A stretch of DNA of 12,635 bases. Origin: Sphingobacteriales bacterium (lineage in GTDB: Bacteria; Bacteroidota; Bacteroidia; Chitinophagales; UBA2359). A model generated the notes under the pieces. The model did no database searches. It was not told where the DNA came from and saw only the letters and a list, made by a program, of their open reading frames with translations. Each line of letters begins with the position of its first letter. Within the stretch, counting starts at the first letter, position 1. This document shows, piece after piece, positions 1 through 7,174 of this stretch. The stretch covers positions 1-12,635 of the forward strand of contig JADKCK010000088.1 in NCBI GenBank assembly GCA_016718845.1, given 5' to 3'. Position numbers and translations under genes: made by a program.

Positions 1-257
1 TGCAATGTTTTGTAATAATTTATCGCTCGCCAAATGTGGCTATCTACTTTAACCCTACAATTCGAGCAGGTCACGTCTTCTAAATCTTCTGCCTCGCCAC
101 TTCGGGCGTATTGCAGATTAAAATAGTTGTTGTAAATCTCAAAAAAGTAGTTCACCATGTGTGGCGGCTTCGGGAATAGTGGCATACTTGCCTCGTAGGT
201 TTCTATCAACTTACCCCTTAACGCTTCGGGTAATCGGTCATAAATTCTGTGGCTCAT
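1..257 (-). CDS. Hypothetical protein with a CxxC pair, 5' part only (runs off left edge)
   Basis: An open frame of 85 codons starts at ATG 257-255 and continues without a stop past base 1. The ATG overlaps the TGA stop of the tape measure gene (ATGA at 257-254), which fixes the start and suggests translational coupling. The protein begins MSHRIYDRLPEALRG and has an aromatic stretch (VNYFFEIYNNYF) around residues 36-47. A TCSNC motif (C-x-x-C) lies near residue 65 and is followed by a basic stretch. One CxxC is visible; a second pair could lie beyond the edge. I do not recognise the family. By position it is a small late gene just after the tape measure, so a tail or virion role is possible but not shown. 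Confidence 0.75.
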   Translation of the reverse strand, partial: MSHRIYDRLPEALRGKLIETYEASMPLFPKPPHMVNYFFEIYNNYFNLQYARSGEAEDLEDVTCSNCRVKVDSHIWRAINYYKTL

Positions 258-2065
258 AATGTGGCTTTTTTGCGTAAACGTGCCTCTTCACCTTGTACGG
301 CGGTTAATTCGTCTGTATCAAGTCCTACTTTTAGCGTTACAACGCTGTTGTAAATAGCATCGGTTTTGCGGTCAAGTGCTAAAATAGCAGCTTCGGTTTG
401 GGCTGCAAATATGCTTAGGCTATTGTCGGCTGCTGCCGTTGTGGTGTATGGCAAGTTGGTAGGTATGGCAGATGTGCCGCCCACTACGCCACCTGCCGCA
501 AACCCTGGTATCTTGATGCGGCTGAAAATATCGCCGCCTGCAATCGCCCTAAGTGTCGTTTGTTGGTTTTCATTCATTACTACCTCACCAATTCTCAAGG
601 TCGTAAAGACGTTGTCACCATTTGGCAGTTGTGCAATATTTGGAACGCCTTTAACTACTCCACCTGTTGCCAAAGGTTGTGCGATTATCGCAGCCGTTTG
701 TATTGCACCCAATACCCCTGCCGTAATTACGGACGGAGTATTTAAGGGGAAAAATGGCGGGGCGGCTAATGCTCCACTAATTGCAAGAGCCGTATTGATT
801 AGTGACTGAATTATGCTGATAGCTTTTTGCCTTTTTGCGGATTTCTTTTCAAGGTCGGCTTGCTCCTTTTCGATGGCTTTTTGTGCCGCTAATTCTTCGT
901 CAAGTTGGCTTTGTAGTGCCTCTTTTTGTAGTCCGCTGGCATTTTGTAGCTTCTCCTCAATCGTTGCAATTTCTTGTTCTTTTGCGGATAGCCTTTTTTC
1001 TATCTGTTGCTGTTCGGCTTCGTCTTGCTGTTGTGCTAATTGCCCAATAAAATCAAGAGCCGCAAGTGCTATCTCTCCCGCCTGTTGATATTCTTGTTCC
1101 CTTGCTTCCGCTCGTTGGCTCGCTTGCTCTTGCACCGTTGCCGTCTGCTGTTTTTCAAGCTCGGCAAGCTCGGTGTTTAGCTGTTGTTTTGCCAACACTA
1201 CCGCGTCAATATCGGCATCGCTGATAAGCGGGTTGCTTGGTGCTTGGCTTTGCAGGTCGTACAATTCTTTATCCAACTCGGCTACCTTTTCAAGTAACTT
1301 GGCTTTTTGCAGTTCGTATTCTTTGGCGTCGAATGTACCCCCAATTTTTGCGGCTGCGCCTGGGCTTTGCCCTGTTTCGGCTTTGGCTCGCTGTTCGGCA
1401 AGTTGTAACTCTTGCAGTTTATAGGCTTCGTCTATTGCGTTTAACTCGCGGGCTTGCTGTTCTAGCAATGCCTTGTAATCGGAATTATTATACTTTGTAT
1501 CTATCTCTTGTATGTTTTGACGGTGCTGCTCGGCTTCGGTTTCAAGCAATAAGTTGCTTTGTGCTGTTACCTCTGCCACGTCTTTTTGCGATTGAGCAAC
1601 GAAGTTTTTATATTCGTTACTATCTTTGCCTAAATCTGTCTTGATTTTATCCGCTGCTTCTTTTAGGCTTTTTTGATAAGCATTAAGCCTTTCTTTTTGA
1701 GCAGCGGCAACAGCATCGGTACGGTTTTGTTCTGCCTGCAATTCTTTGGCTTTGCCGTCTGCCATGATAGCCAACTGTTCGGCTATTATTTCGCGGTTTA
1801 GGTCAAGTAATATTTGGCGTTTTTTATCTGCAAAATCCTGCTCCGCTTTGAGTGCGTCTTCACGTGCTTTGGCTTGTTGTTCGGCTTGCTTGTCCTGCTC
1901 TTTTTTGAGGGCTTCGGTTTCTTTTTTGACCGCTGCCGCTGCTGTTTCTCCTAATTGGTTAGGTGCTTTTGAGGGCTTTATGGGCGGGGCGGTGATAGGC
2001 TTTTTAGTAAATTCATCGACTTTTTTGTACTGTTCTTTTAGTGTTTCCGTGTAAATATCGCCCAA
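254..2065 (-). CDS. Tail tape measure protein, C-terminal part (603 codons)
   Basis: This is the C-terminal half of a tape measure protein, the rod that sets tail length and is ejected with the DNA. Residues about 40-415 are alanine-, glutamate- and glutamine-rich coiled coil. A hydrophobic region follows at about 415-465, then glycine-rich stretches (ATGGVVKG near 466, FAAGGVVGG near 522) and RIGEVVMNEN near 491, a layout typical of tape measure C-termini. The first codon of the nominal reading frame is TTG at 2065, inside the end of the upstream 693-codon gene; there is no ATG or ribosome binding site there. The frame is open upstream only to a TAG at 2092-2090. The likelier reading is that this part continues the upstream frame after a -1 shift or a missing base in an A-run near 2068-2078, giving one protein of roughly 1,290 aa. 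Its TGA overlaps the next gene's ATG. Confidence 0.85.
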   Translation of the reverse strand: MGDIYTETLKEQYKKVDEFTKKPITAPPIKPSKAPNQLGETAAAAVKKETEALKKEQDKQAEQQAKAREDALKAEQDFADKKRQILLDLNREIIAEQLAIMADGKAKELQAEQNRTDAVAAAQKERLNAYQKSLKEAADKIKTDLGKDSNEYKNFVAQSQKDVAEVTAQSNLLLETEAEQHRQNIQEIDTKYNNSDYKALLEQQARELNAIDEAYKLQELQLAEQRAKAETGQSPGAAAKIGGTFDAKEYELQKAKLLEKVAELDKELYDLQSQAPSNPLISDADIDAVVLAKQQLNTELAELEKQQTATVQEQASQRAEAREQEYQQAGEIALAALDFIGQLAQQQDEAEQQQIEKRLSAKEQEIATIEEKLQNASGLQKEALQSQLDEELAAQKAIEKEQADLEKKSAKRQKAISIIQSLINTALAISGALAAPPFFPLNTPSVITAGVLGAIQTAAIIAQPLATGGVVKGVPNIAQLPNGDNVFTTLRIGEVVMNENQQTTLRAIAGGDIFSRIKIPGFAAGGVVGGTSAIPTNLPYTTTAAADNSLSIFAAQTEAAILALDRKTDAIYNSVVTLKVGLDTDELTAVQGEEARLRKKATL

Positions 2066-4119
2066 AGTTTTCCTTTTTCGGCTGCAAACCTATCAATAAC
2101 TTTTAGCTTATCCTCTAACAGTACTATGTCTTTTGCAAGTGCTGCTTTTGTGTCGGGATTAAAGGTTAGTAAAGATGTGGCTTTTTTTGCCAATATCTCC
2201 GCCTTGATTATTATCTTGCCCCATGTGGCATCGATACGGCTTTCTAATACTTGCATCGTTGCGTCTATGGCTACCATTTGGGCGGGTATGAATTTTAGCC
2301 CATCGAAAAACGCCGCAAAAGCCTGAACTAAAAACATTATCGGCTTTTCAATTATGGGCGCCGCTTTTGCCACTTCGTACAATCCTTTTATCATGTCGAA
2401 CAAGCCTGCCGTGATAGGAGCAAGGCTATCGTAAAGATAAACAAGCGCCTTAATTAAGCCTGTTTGTATTTGCGTTGTGGCATTGGTCGTAGACGCAACC
2501 AAACCCTCAAACCTTTTTGTTAGTTCGTTCTTGGCTTCGTTTAGCTCGGCGGTTACTCTTATCTGTTCCCTTAGCCCAATTATGTATTTATTATCTTTGT
2601 CTATCAGGTTATCAAGCCCTCCCCCAACTTTCGACAGTTGGGTAAGAAAACCCGCGCTCACATCTTCACCCTTTGAACCAAATATTTCACTAAGAGCCTT
2701 TTTTACTGGCTGCGATTTTATTGGCAACTTTTCAAGTTCCTTTGTAATTACGGTTAGAGCTTCAGTTGTGCCTATCGCCCCTTTTTCAACATCATTAACA
2801 AGTTTATCCGCAAAGGTTGTTCCTGTTTGGCGTTCAATTTCTTTTAGTGCTGCGGCAATTTTCTTGCCGTCTGTGTTTAGCCTAATACTAAATTCCTTAA
2901 AGGCATCTACTCCAAAGTCGTTGAACTGTCCGCTTTTTGCAGATAGGGCAATTATCGTTAATAAGTCCTCCGCCTTTACGTTTGCATCGCCCAATACTGA
3001 TGAATATTCTTCAACTTGCTTGATACTGTCATCGGTTATTAACCCACCCGCCAACTGAAATTCCTCTATTAAACGGCTGCTTTCTTCTAAGGTGATATTA
3101 AAGTTTTTGCTAAGGGCGTTTGTTGCCCTTAACACATCTACATAATCCGTTTGAAAAACATCGGCTGTTGTTTTAACATTAACCGCTAAATCATCTAACT
3201 CTTTACCTGTCGCATCGGTTAGCGCTGTTGCTTCGGTACGCAATTTGGTAAATTCTTTGGTAATTTCTCCTATTGCTTGAATGCCTGCAAAGGCGGCTCC
3301 CGCTGCCGCAAATCCGATAAACGCCCCTGCCATTGCTTTGCCCGCAAAACCCGAAGCGGTTGCAAGCCCCTCAAACTGCTGTATAGCATCGTCAAGTCCA
3401 GGGATAAGCCCTGTTATGCTTGACTTAAATATTTTGGCATTGGTCGGGAACTCCTCGCCTAACTTACCCGCCTCTTTGTTTAATTTTTCAGCTTTGTCGG
3501 TTGCCTCAACAAACGACTTTTCAATAGCCGCTAAATTTGGGTCGGCTTCTTTGCGTGCTTTTTTAACCGCATCGCCCAATTTTGCCGCTTCAATATTTGC
3601 GTCTTTGGCTTCCTTTTGTAGGTTCTTAAACCGTTTTTCAACTTCCCCTTTGTCGCCAATTTTTGCGAAGGCACGCGTTACGGCGTTTTCGTAGTCGCCT
3701 ACGTTACGCTGAAACTGCCCAATTTCGGCATCAATGCCTTTCAACTTTTGGTCTAGGACTTGTATGTTTTTCAACATCTCTTTGCCTACTGCCCCGTCTC
3801 GGTCGGCTTCGCTCAACTCCTTAAATCCAGCGCGCAGCTTCACCAATTCGGCATTTAAGGCGCGGTAACTACCCAAGTCAAATTTCGTTGCCGCAAATTC
3901 GGTTTGGGTTTTCTTTTGCTCCGCTCGCAAATCTGCCTGTTTGGTTTTAAGTACGCCCAAAGTTTCCTCTAATTCCTTATACTTTTGGCTGCCAAATTCG
4001 GCTTTGCTAAATTCGGCTTCGGTGCTTTTTATTTCGGCTTTTAGTTGCTCTAAGGTTTTGATAATACGCTCATCACCTACGACCTCAATACTAAAGCCAA
4101 TTACTTTATTTGTTGCCAT
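2038..4119 (-). CDS. Tail tape measure protein, N-terminal part (693 aa)
   Basis: The protein starts at ATG 4119 behind a clear AAGGAG. Residues 15-230 are heptad-like coiled coil (KTLEQLKAEIKSTEAEF and similar). A hydrophobic, glycine- and alanine-rich segment spans about 256-285. The part from about 290 to 510 resembles the conserved phage tail tape measure domain: AVNVKTTADVFQ near 312, ALSAKSGQF near 391, and IFGSKGEDVSAGF near 479. Two more hydrophobic helices lie near 555-580 and 590-611, consistent with the membrane-interacting part of tape measures. The frame ends at TAA 2040-2038 after the sequence KLWAIFTRKH, which does not look like a natural end; the -1 frame continues as coiled coil into the 603-codon part. 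The gene follows the tail-tip proteins rather than preceding them, which is unusual in classical siphoviruses. Confidence 0.88.
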   Translation of the reverse strand: MATNKVIGFSIEVVGDERIIKTLEQLKAEIKSTEAEFSKAEFGSQKYKELEETLGVLKTKQADLRAEQKKTQTEFAATKFDLGSYRALNAELVKLRAGFKELSEADRDGAVGKEMLKNIQVLDQKLKGIDAEIGQFQRNVGDYENAVTRAFAKIGDKGEVEKRFKNLQKEAKDANIEAAKLGDAVKKARKEADPNLAAIEKSFVEATDKAEKLNKEAGKLGEEFPTNAKIFKSSITGLIPGLDDAIQQFEGLATASGFAGKAMAGAFIGFAAAGAAFAGIQAIGEITKEFTKLRTEATALTDATGKELDDLAVNVKTTADVFQTDYVDVLRATNALSKNFNITLEESSRLIEEFQLAGGLITDDSIKQVEEYSSVLGDANVKAEDLLTIIALSAKSGQFNDFGVDAFKEFSIRLNTDGKKIAAALKEIERQTGTTFADKLVNDVEKGAIGTTEALTVITKELEKLPIKSQPVKKALSEIFGSKGEDVSAGFLTQLSKVGGGLDNLIDKDNKYIIGLREQIRVTAELNEAKNELTKRFEGLVASTTNATTQIQTGLIKALVYLYDSLAPITAGLFDMIKGLYEVAKAAPIIEKPIMFLVQAFAAFFDGLKFIPAQMVAIDATMQVLESRIDATWGKIIIKAEILAKKATSLLTFNPDTKAALAKDIVLLEDKLKVIDRFAAEKGKLWAIFTRKH

Positions 4120-4171
4120 TTTATCTCCTTCGCTGTTTTGAAAGTTTTTATAGGTTTAAGAGTTTATTCGT
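4120..4171. other. 52-base gap before the tape measure gene, the longest clear non-coding gap
   Basis: This AT-rich stretch separates the TAA of the 116 aa gene from the tape measure ATG. It holds the Shine-Dalgarno site. I see no stable hairpin followed by a T-run and no full match to the Bacteroidota promoter pattern (TTTG, then TAnnTTTG), so I call neither a terminator nor a promoter. Confidence 0.5.
4125..4130 (-). promoter_or_regulatory. Strong Shine-Dalgarno site of the tape measure gene
   Basis: The minus strand reads AAGGAG here, five bases (ATAAA) before the ATG at 4119. It is the only near-perfect Shine-Dalgarno I noticed in the window; the other starts are overlap-coupled or preceded by A-rich sequence. 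It supports the chosen start. Confidence 0.65.
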
Positions 4172-4522
4172 TTAAATTCCTACTAATTCATATCTACCAT
4201 TATCTGGGTGAGCTAACAGATAGAAAAGATTGAACCATTCAAGGCTCGTTTCTAATGCTATAAACGTTTTATATCTGCCGTAATAAGCACGATAAAAATG
4301 CCCCTCAAATTTAATCCAAATCCTATCGCGTTCTTTGATGTTTGGCTCGGAATAATAGCCGTCTTCTTCTGTCCAACCGCTTTGGGTTAGATATTCAGGT
4401 GTAAGTTTTGTACTTTTATGTACAATACGATTGGCAATAATCTTTACAGCTAATCTGTAAATCCAACCAATATTAGAAATAGCTTTAAAAAATAGTTTTA
4501 TCATGTTGTTTGTGTTTATCAT
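4172..4522 (-). CDS. Hypothetical phage protein, 116 aa
   Basis: The start at ATG 4522 overlaps the TGA of the 883 aa tail gene (ATGA at 4522-4519); a second ATG at 4504 would remove six residues. Residues about 7-34 form a basic, hydrophobic, possibly amphipathic helix (IKLFFKAISNIGWIYRLAVK). The remainder is a small soluble-looking domain with LTPEYLTQSGW, then IWIKFEGHFYRAYYG, and the ending LEWFNLFYLLAHPDNG. That second half reminds me of short uncharacterised proteins that are common in Bacteroidota phages and genomes, but I cannot name a family. It sits between the tail-tip protein and the tape measure gene, so it may be a tail accessory or assembly factor; the sequence does not prove this. 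The N-terminal helix could associate with a membrane. Confidence 0.8.
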   Translation of the reverse strand: MINTNNMIKLFFKAISNIGWIYRLAVKIIANRIVHKSTKLTPEYLTQSGWTEEDGYYSEPNIKERDRIWIKFEGHFYRAYYGRYKTFIALETSLEWFNLFYLLAHPDNGRYELVGI

Positions 4523-7170
4523 ACGTAGATTATTGTGCTAAATGGGTTAGTAGCTAATAAATAAACAATATCTCCATCGGGGTTGCCTGCGTCACATGTC
4601 TGTAACGCTACGGGTACAGTAAGCACAACTGGTTGATAGCCATTGATAGTTAGAAATACATTATCATCGCCCACCGTTCCGCCTAAGTTCGTACATAGCG
4701 GTAAAATTATTGTAGCCAAACTTGGACACGATGCAAAAACGCCTATTCCCATACTTACACAATTGGGCAGGTTTATAAATGTTAGCCCCGTTTGGATAAA
4801 TACCGCATTCGCCATCGACGACACATTATCAGCCACAAAGATTGTAAGGTTAAGGCAAGCATTAAAACAGTTTGCCCCTAAGTACGTAACCCAACCTGTC
4901 AAATCTTCAAAACTTGTCAAGTCGGTTTCGTTCTCAAAAGTTTGTGCCGCAAAAGCGGTAAATCCACCTACCGCAAACGTTTCTGTTCCGTCTCCGTTGT
5001 CGGTGTAACTTGTTACTGTTGCCGTCGGGTTTCCTTTGGCAATTAAGAACGCTTGGAACGCTGCTGCACTACCAAAAGCCATGCCACCAATTCTAAGGTT
5101 TGGTACTTGATTTTCAGGTAACGGCAGGTCGGCATCTGGTCTAAGCACTACCTTTGCAGCCGTACCCAATGGGTTGTACTCTATCTTTGTCGGTATGTAT
5201 TTTACCCCATCAATGTACCAAATTTCGTTGAACTTGAAATTAACTATATCAATAATGGATAGCAGTATGTACTCGGTCAAGGTGTAAAACTGACTAATGC
5301 GCGCTATCTCTTTTGGGTAGAATACGTTACTTAATCCCGTCGCGACATTGCCATTATTCAGCCGCTGGTCGCTGTATGCTAAACAAGGGTCAAAGCCTCC
5401 CGACACATCGCCCGCGTTAAATACAAACGAACAAGGCAATAAAGTGTCGGTTATCACTCCGCTAAAATCCACATTTATAGCTCCGTAGATTGCGTTTTGC
5501 CCTGCCCAAAATAATAGGCGGGGCGTTTCGTTATAGCTGCCATCTGTTGTTGTTTCGGTTAGGTGATTAACGCCGTACACCATAGGTACTATCGGCGTAA
5601 CAGCACTCGTGGGTGAAATAATATCTGGCTCGGGGTTGTGTATTGTAGTAGCGAAAAGGCTATTTTCTGCCTCCTCCGTGCCTATTCCGACTTCGTTTAG
5701 ATGCGAAATGTTTTCGTAAATCTTTGGAACGGTCGTAGCATTCAAAGCTTCGACCGTTGGGTCGTCCGCTTTGTAGCTTTGCGCGTACCATCGAAAAGGC
5801 GTGTCAAAGCTTATCTGTGCCTCCTTTGTGAAGTCACGCAATAGGCTTCGGTCTTTTTGTGTTGCTCCATAATAGCCCGCATGAAAAACCTTTTGCGGCG
5901 TTGGTAGCCTTTGGGTTTCGTACCAATCATCGCGGCATTCAATTAGCACCGTTTGGGCTTCGGGGTCGGTATCGAAAACCAGATTAAAGCATTCCGATAA
6001 GCCCTTAAACAAGTCTGAAATTACCCATGATTTGGGTATTATTTCAGCGAACTGAATGCTTGCCCCGATAAGATATTGTTTTAAATAGATAATTTCTATC
6101 TCTGCAAAATAATCAAAAACGGCTGGTAGCCATGCAACGGTAGGTATTAAGTACTGCCCTAAATCGGCTGCGGTTACTTGAATATCAACCGTTGAATAAA
6201 ATACACCAACGCCCAATCCTGATGGGAATGGCGTTGTTGAAACAGTTCCCACTACAAACGGTGTAGTAGTTCCGATAAAGCACCCTATTTCGGCTGCTCC
6301 TGCGCCAACAGTAACAGATGTAACGGTAACTTTTAGCGTAACGGTAAAAGTGCCAACATCATCAAGATAGTAACCTAATTGAGCGGGGGTATAATGACTT
6401 GAGGGGTCAACACTTATCGCCCCTGTAAAATCTGGAACTAGAAACGGCTGCGGGGTAGTAAAAGCCCCTTTCATAATGTGCCTCGCCGAATATTCCGACG
6501 TGTCGGGATTTATTGGCACGGGAATTATTAACCGCTTTGCAAAATCTGTTTCAAAAAAATTGCCTAAAATAGTATAGCCATACAAATCAAAGAACTTTTT
6601 GAGCATGTGTTTAACGAACAAGAAGTTTGTAAATTCGTCTATCAAAACATGGTTCGGGTTCGCCCATTCTTTAAACTTGATTAGTGTGTAGCCATAAGTA
6701 TCAATATCGGCATCGCTCGCTGTTATCCCTGCCGTCACGCCTACATCGGTCAATCTGTGGTCTGCATCGTACCAACCTAAATCCCGCACTCGCTTTGTTT
6801 TCGCCTCCTCTATCCAGACGGCATTATTGCCGATTAGGTCAACACTAATTGATACGCCCTGTCTTTGGCTTCGCTTGCCGATTAGGTCAATGCCGTTCAG
6901 TTGCGCCATGCCTTTAAACGTTGTTATCCCATTTATGGCTATGTAACAAGGTCGGGCGATTAGGTGATACTGCGCATCTTCAACCTGCATAGGTGCTGCC
7001 CATTGTTGAAAAACTGCTGCGTTCTTTTTAGTGTAGGGTAGCTTTATTGAGCGCTTGCCATACGCGCCCGAAGTCACACCGTCCAGAGTTTCAATACCCA
7101 AAACGATTTGGGCGTTAAAGTCGGGCGATGTATCTACTAATTGTGTGCCGATATAAAACTCTATTTTCAT
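4519..7170 (-). CDS. Large tail structural protein with C-terminal BspA-like leucine-rich repeats (883 aa)
   Basis: Starts at ATG 7170, four bases after the previous stop. Residues 1-130 begin MKIEFYIGTQLVDTSPDF and carry two copies of an I/V-DLIG segment sixteen residues apart. The middle part is beta-rich, with DLFKGLSECFNLVF followed by a VLIECRDDWYE segment near residue 410, a pattern I associate with virion structural (probably baseplate or tail-tip) proteins of Bacteroidota phages. A linker with TDNGDGTETFAVGGF (about 723-737) leads to about three repeat units between residues 764 and 830 of the form F-x-x-C-x-x-L-x-x-I-x-L-P-x-C, spaced 21-22 residues apart, as in BspA-type leucine-rich repeats (LRR_5). 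The repeats suggest a host-binding or protein-binding tip. No signal peptide. The exact tail part is inferred from the neighbouring tape measure gene. Confidence 0.8.
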   Translation of the reverse strand: MKIEFYIGTQLVDTSPDFNAQIVLGIETLDGVTSGAYGKRSIKLPYTKKNAAVFQQWAAPMQVEDAQYHLIARPCYIAINGITTFKGMAQLNGIDLIGKRSQRQGVSISVDLIGNNAVWIEEAKTKRVRDLGWYDADHRLTDVGVTAGITASDADIDTYGYTLIKFKEWANPNHVLIDEFTNFLFVKHMLKKFFDLYGYTILGNFFETDFAKRLIIPVPINPDTSEYSARHIMKGAFTTPQPFLVPDFTGAISVDPSSHYTPAQLGYYLDDVGTFTVTLKVTVTSVTVGAGAAEIGCFIGTTTPFVVGTVSTTPFPSGLGVGVFYSTVDIQVTAADLGQYLIPTVAWLPAVFDYFAEIEIIYLKQYLIGASIQFAEIIPKSWVISDLFKGLSECFNLVFDTDPEAQTVLIECRDDWYETQRLPTPQKVFHAGYYGATQKDRSLLRDFTKEAQISFDTPFRWYAQSYKADDPTVEALNATTVPKIYENISHLNEVGIGTEEAENSLFATTIHNPEPDIISPTSAVTPIVPMVYGVNHLTETTTDGSYNETPRLLFWAGQNAIYGAINVDFSGVITDTLLPCSFVFNAGDVSGGFDPCLAYSDQRLNNGNVATGLSNVFYPKEIARISQFYTLTEYILLSIIDIVNFKFNEIWYIDGVKYIPTKIEYNPLGTAAKVVLRPDADLPLPENQVPNLRIGGMAFGSAAAFQAFLIAKGNPTATVTSYTDNGDGTETFAVGGFTAFAAQTFENETDLTSFEDLTGWVTYLGANCFNACLNLTIFVADNVSSMANAVFIQTGLTFINLPNCVSMGIGVFASCPSLATIILPLCTNLGGTVGDDNVFLTINGYQPVVLTVPVALQTCDAGNPDGDIVYLLATNPFSTIIYV
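4680..4882 (-). other. BspA-like leucine-rich repeat segment within the 883 aa tail protein
   Basis: This encodes about three repeats with regularly placed phenylalanine, cysteine and leucine residues, e.g. CFNACLNLTIF, then TFINLPNCVSM, then VFASCPSLATIILPLC. BspA-type repeats occur in surface adhesins and in some phage tail proteins. The unit boundaries are judged by eye. Confidence 0.65.
6827..6890. repeat. Pair of 16-base direct repeats inside the tail protein gene
   Basis: The 16-base string ttgccgattaggtcaa occurs at 6827-6842 and again at 6875-6890, exactly 48 bases (16 codons) apart and in the same reading frame. It encodes the two DLIG segments of the 883 aa protein. It may mark a small internal duplication or a repeated strand of the protein fold. 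Confidence 0.7.
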
Positions 7171-7174
7171 AATG

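Noticed and set aside
2061..2080. A classical programmed -1 slippery heptamer at the tape measure break
   Set aside because: In the zero frame the codons are GAA AAA GGA AAA CTT TGG; none of them forms a full X-XXY-YYZ site, and no obvious downstream stem was seen. A base-call error is simpler.
366..4141. Several open frames of 60-190 codons on the plus strand within the tape measure region
   Set aside because: They lie antisense to long, recognisable coding frames, have serine/cysteine- or leucine-rich composition typical of antisense shadows, and carry no start signals or motifs.
4120..4171. Promoter or terminator in the gap before the tape measure gene
   Set aside because: No clear TTTG / TAnnTTTG pair and no stem with a T-run could be found by eye; AT-richness alone is not evidence.
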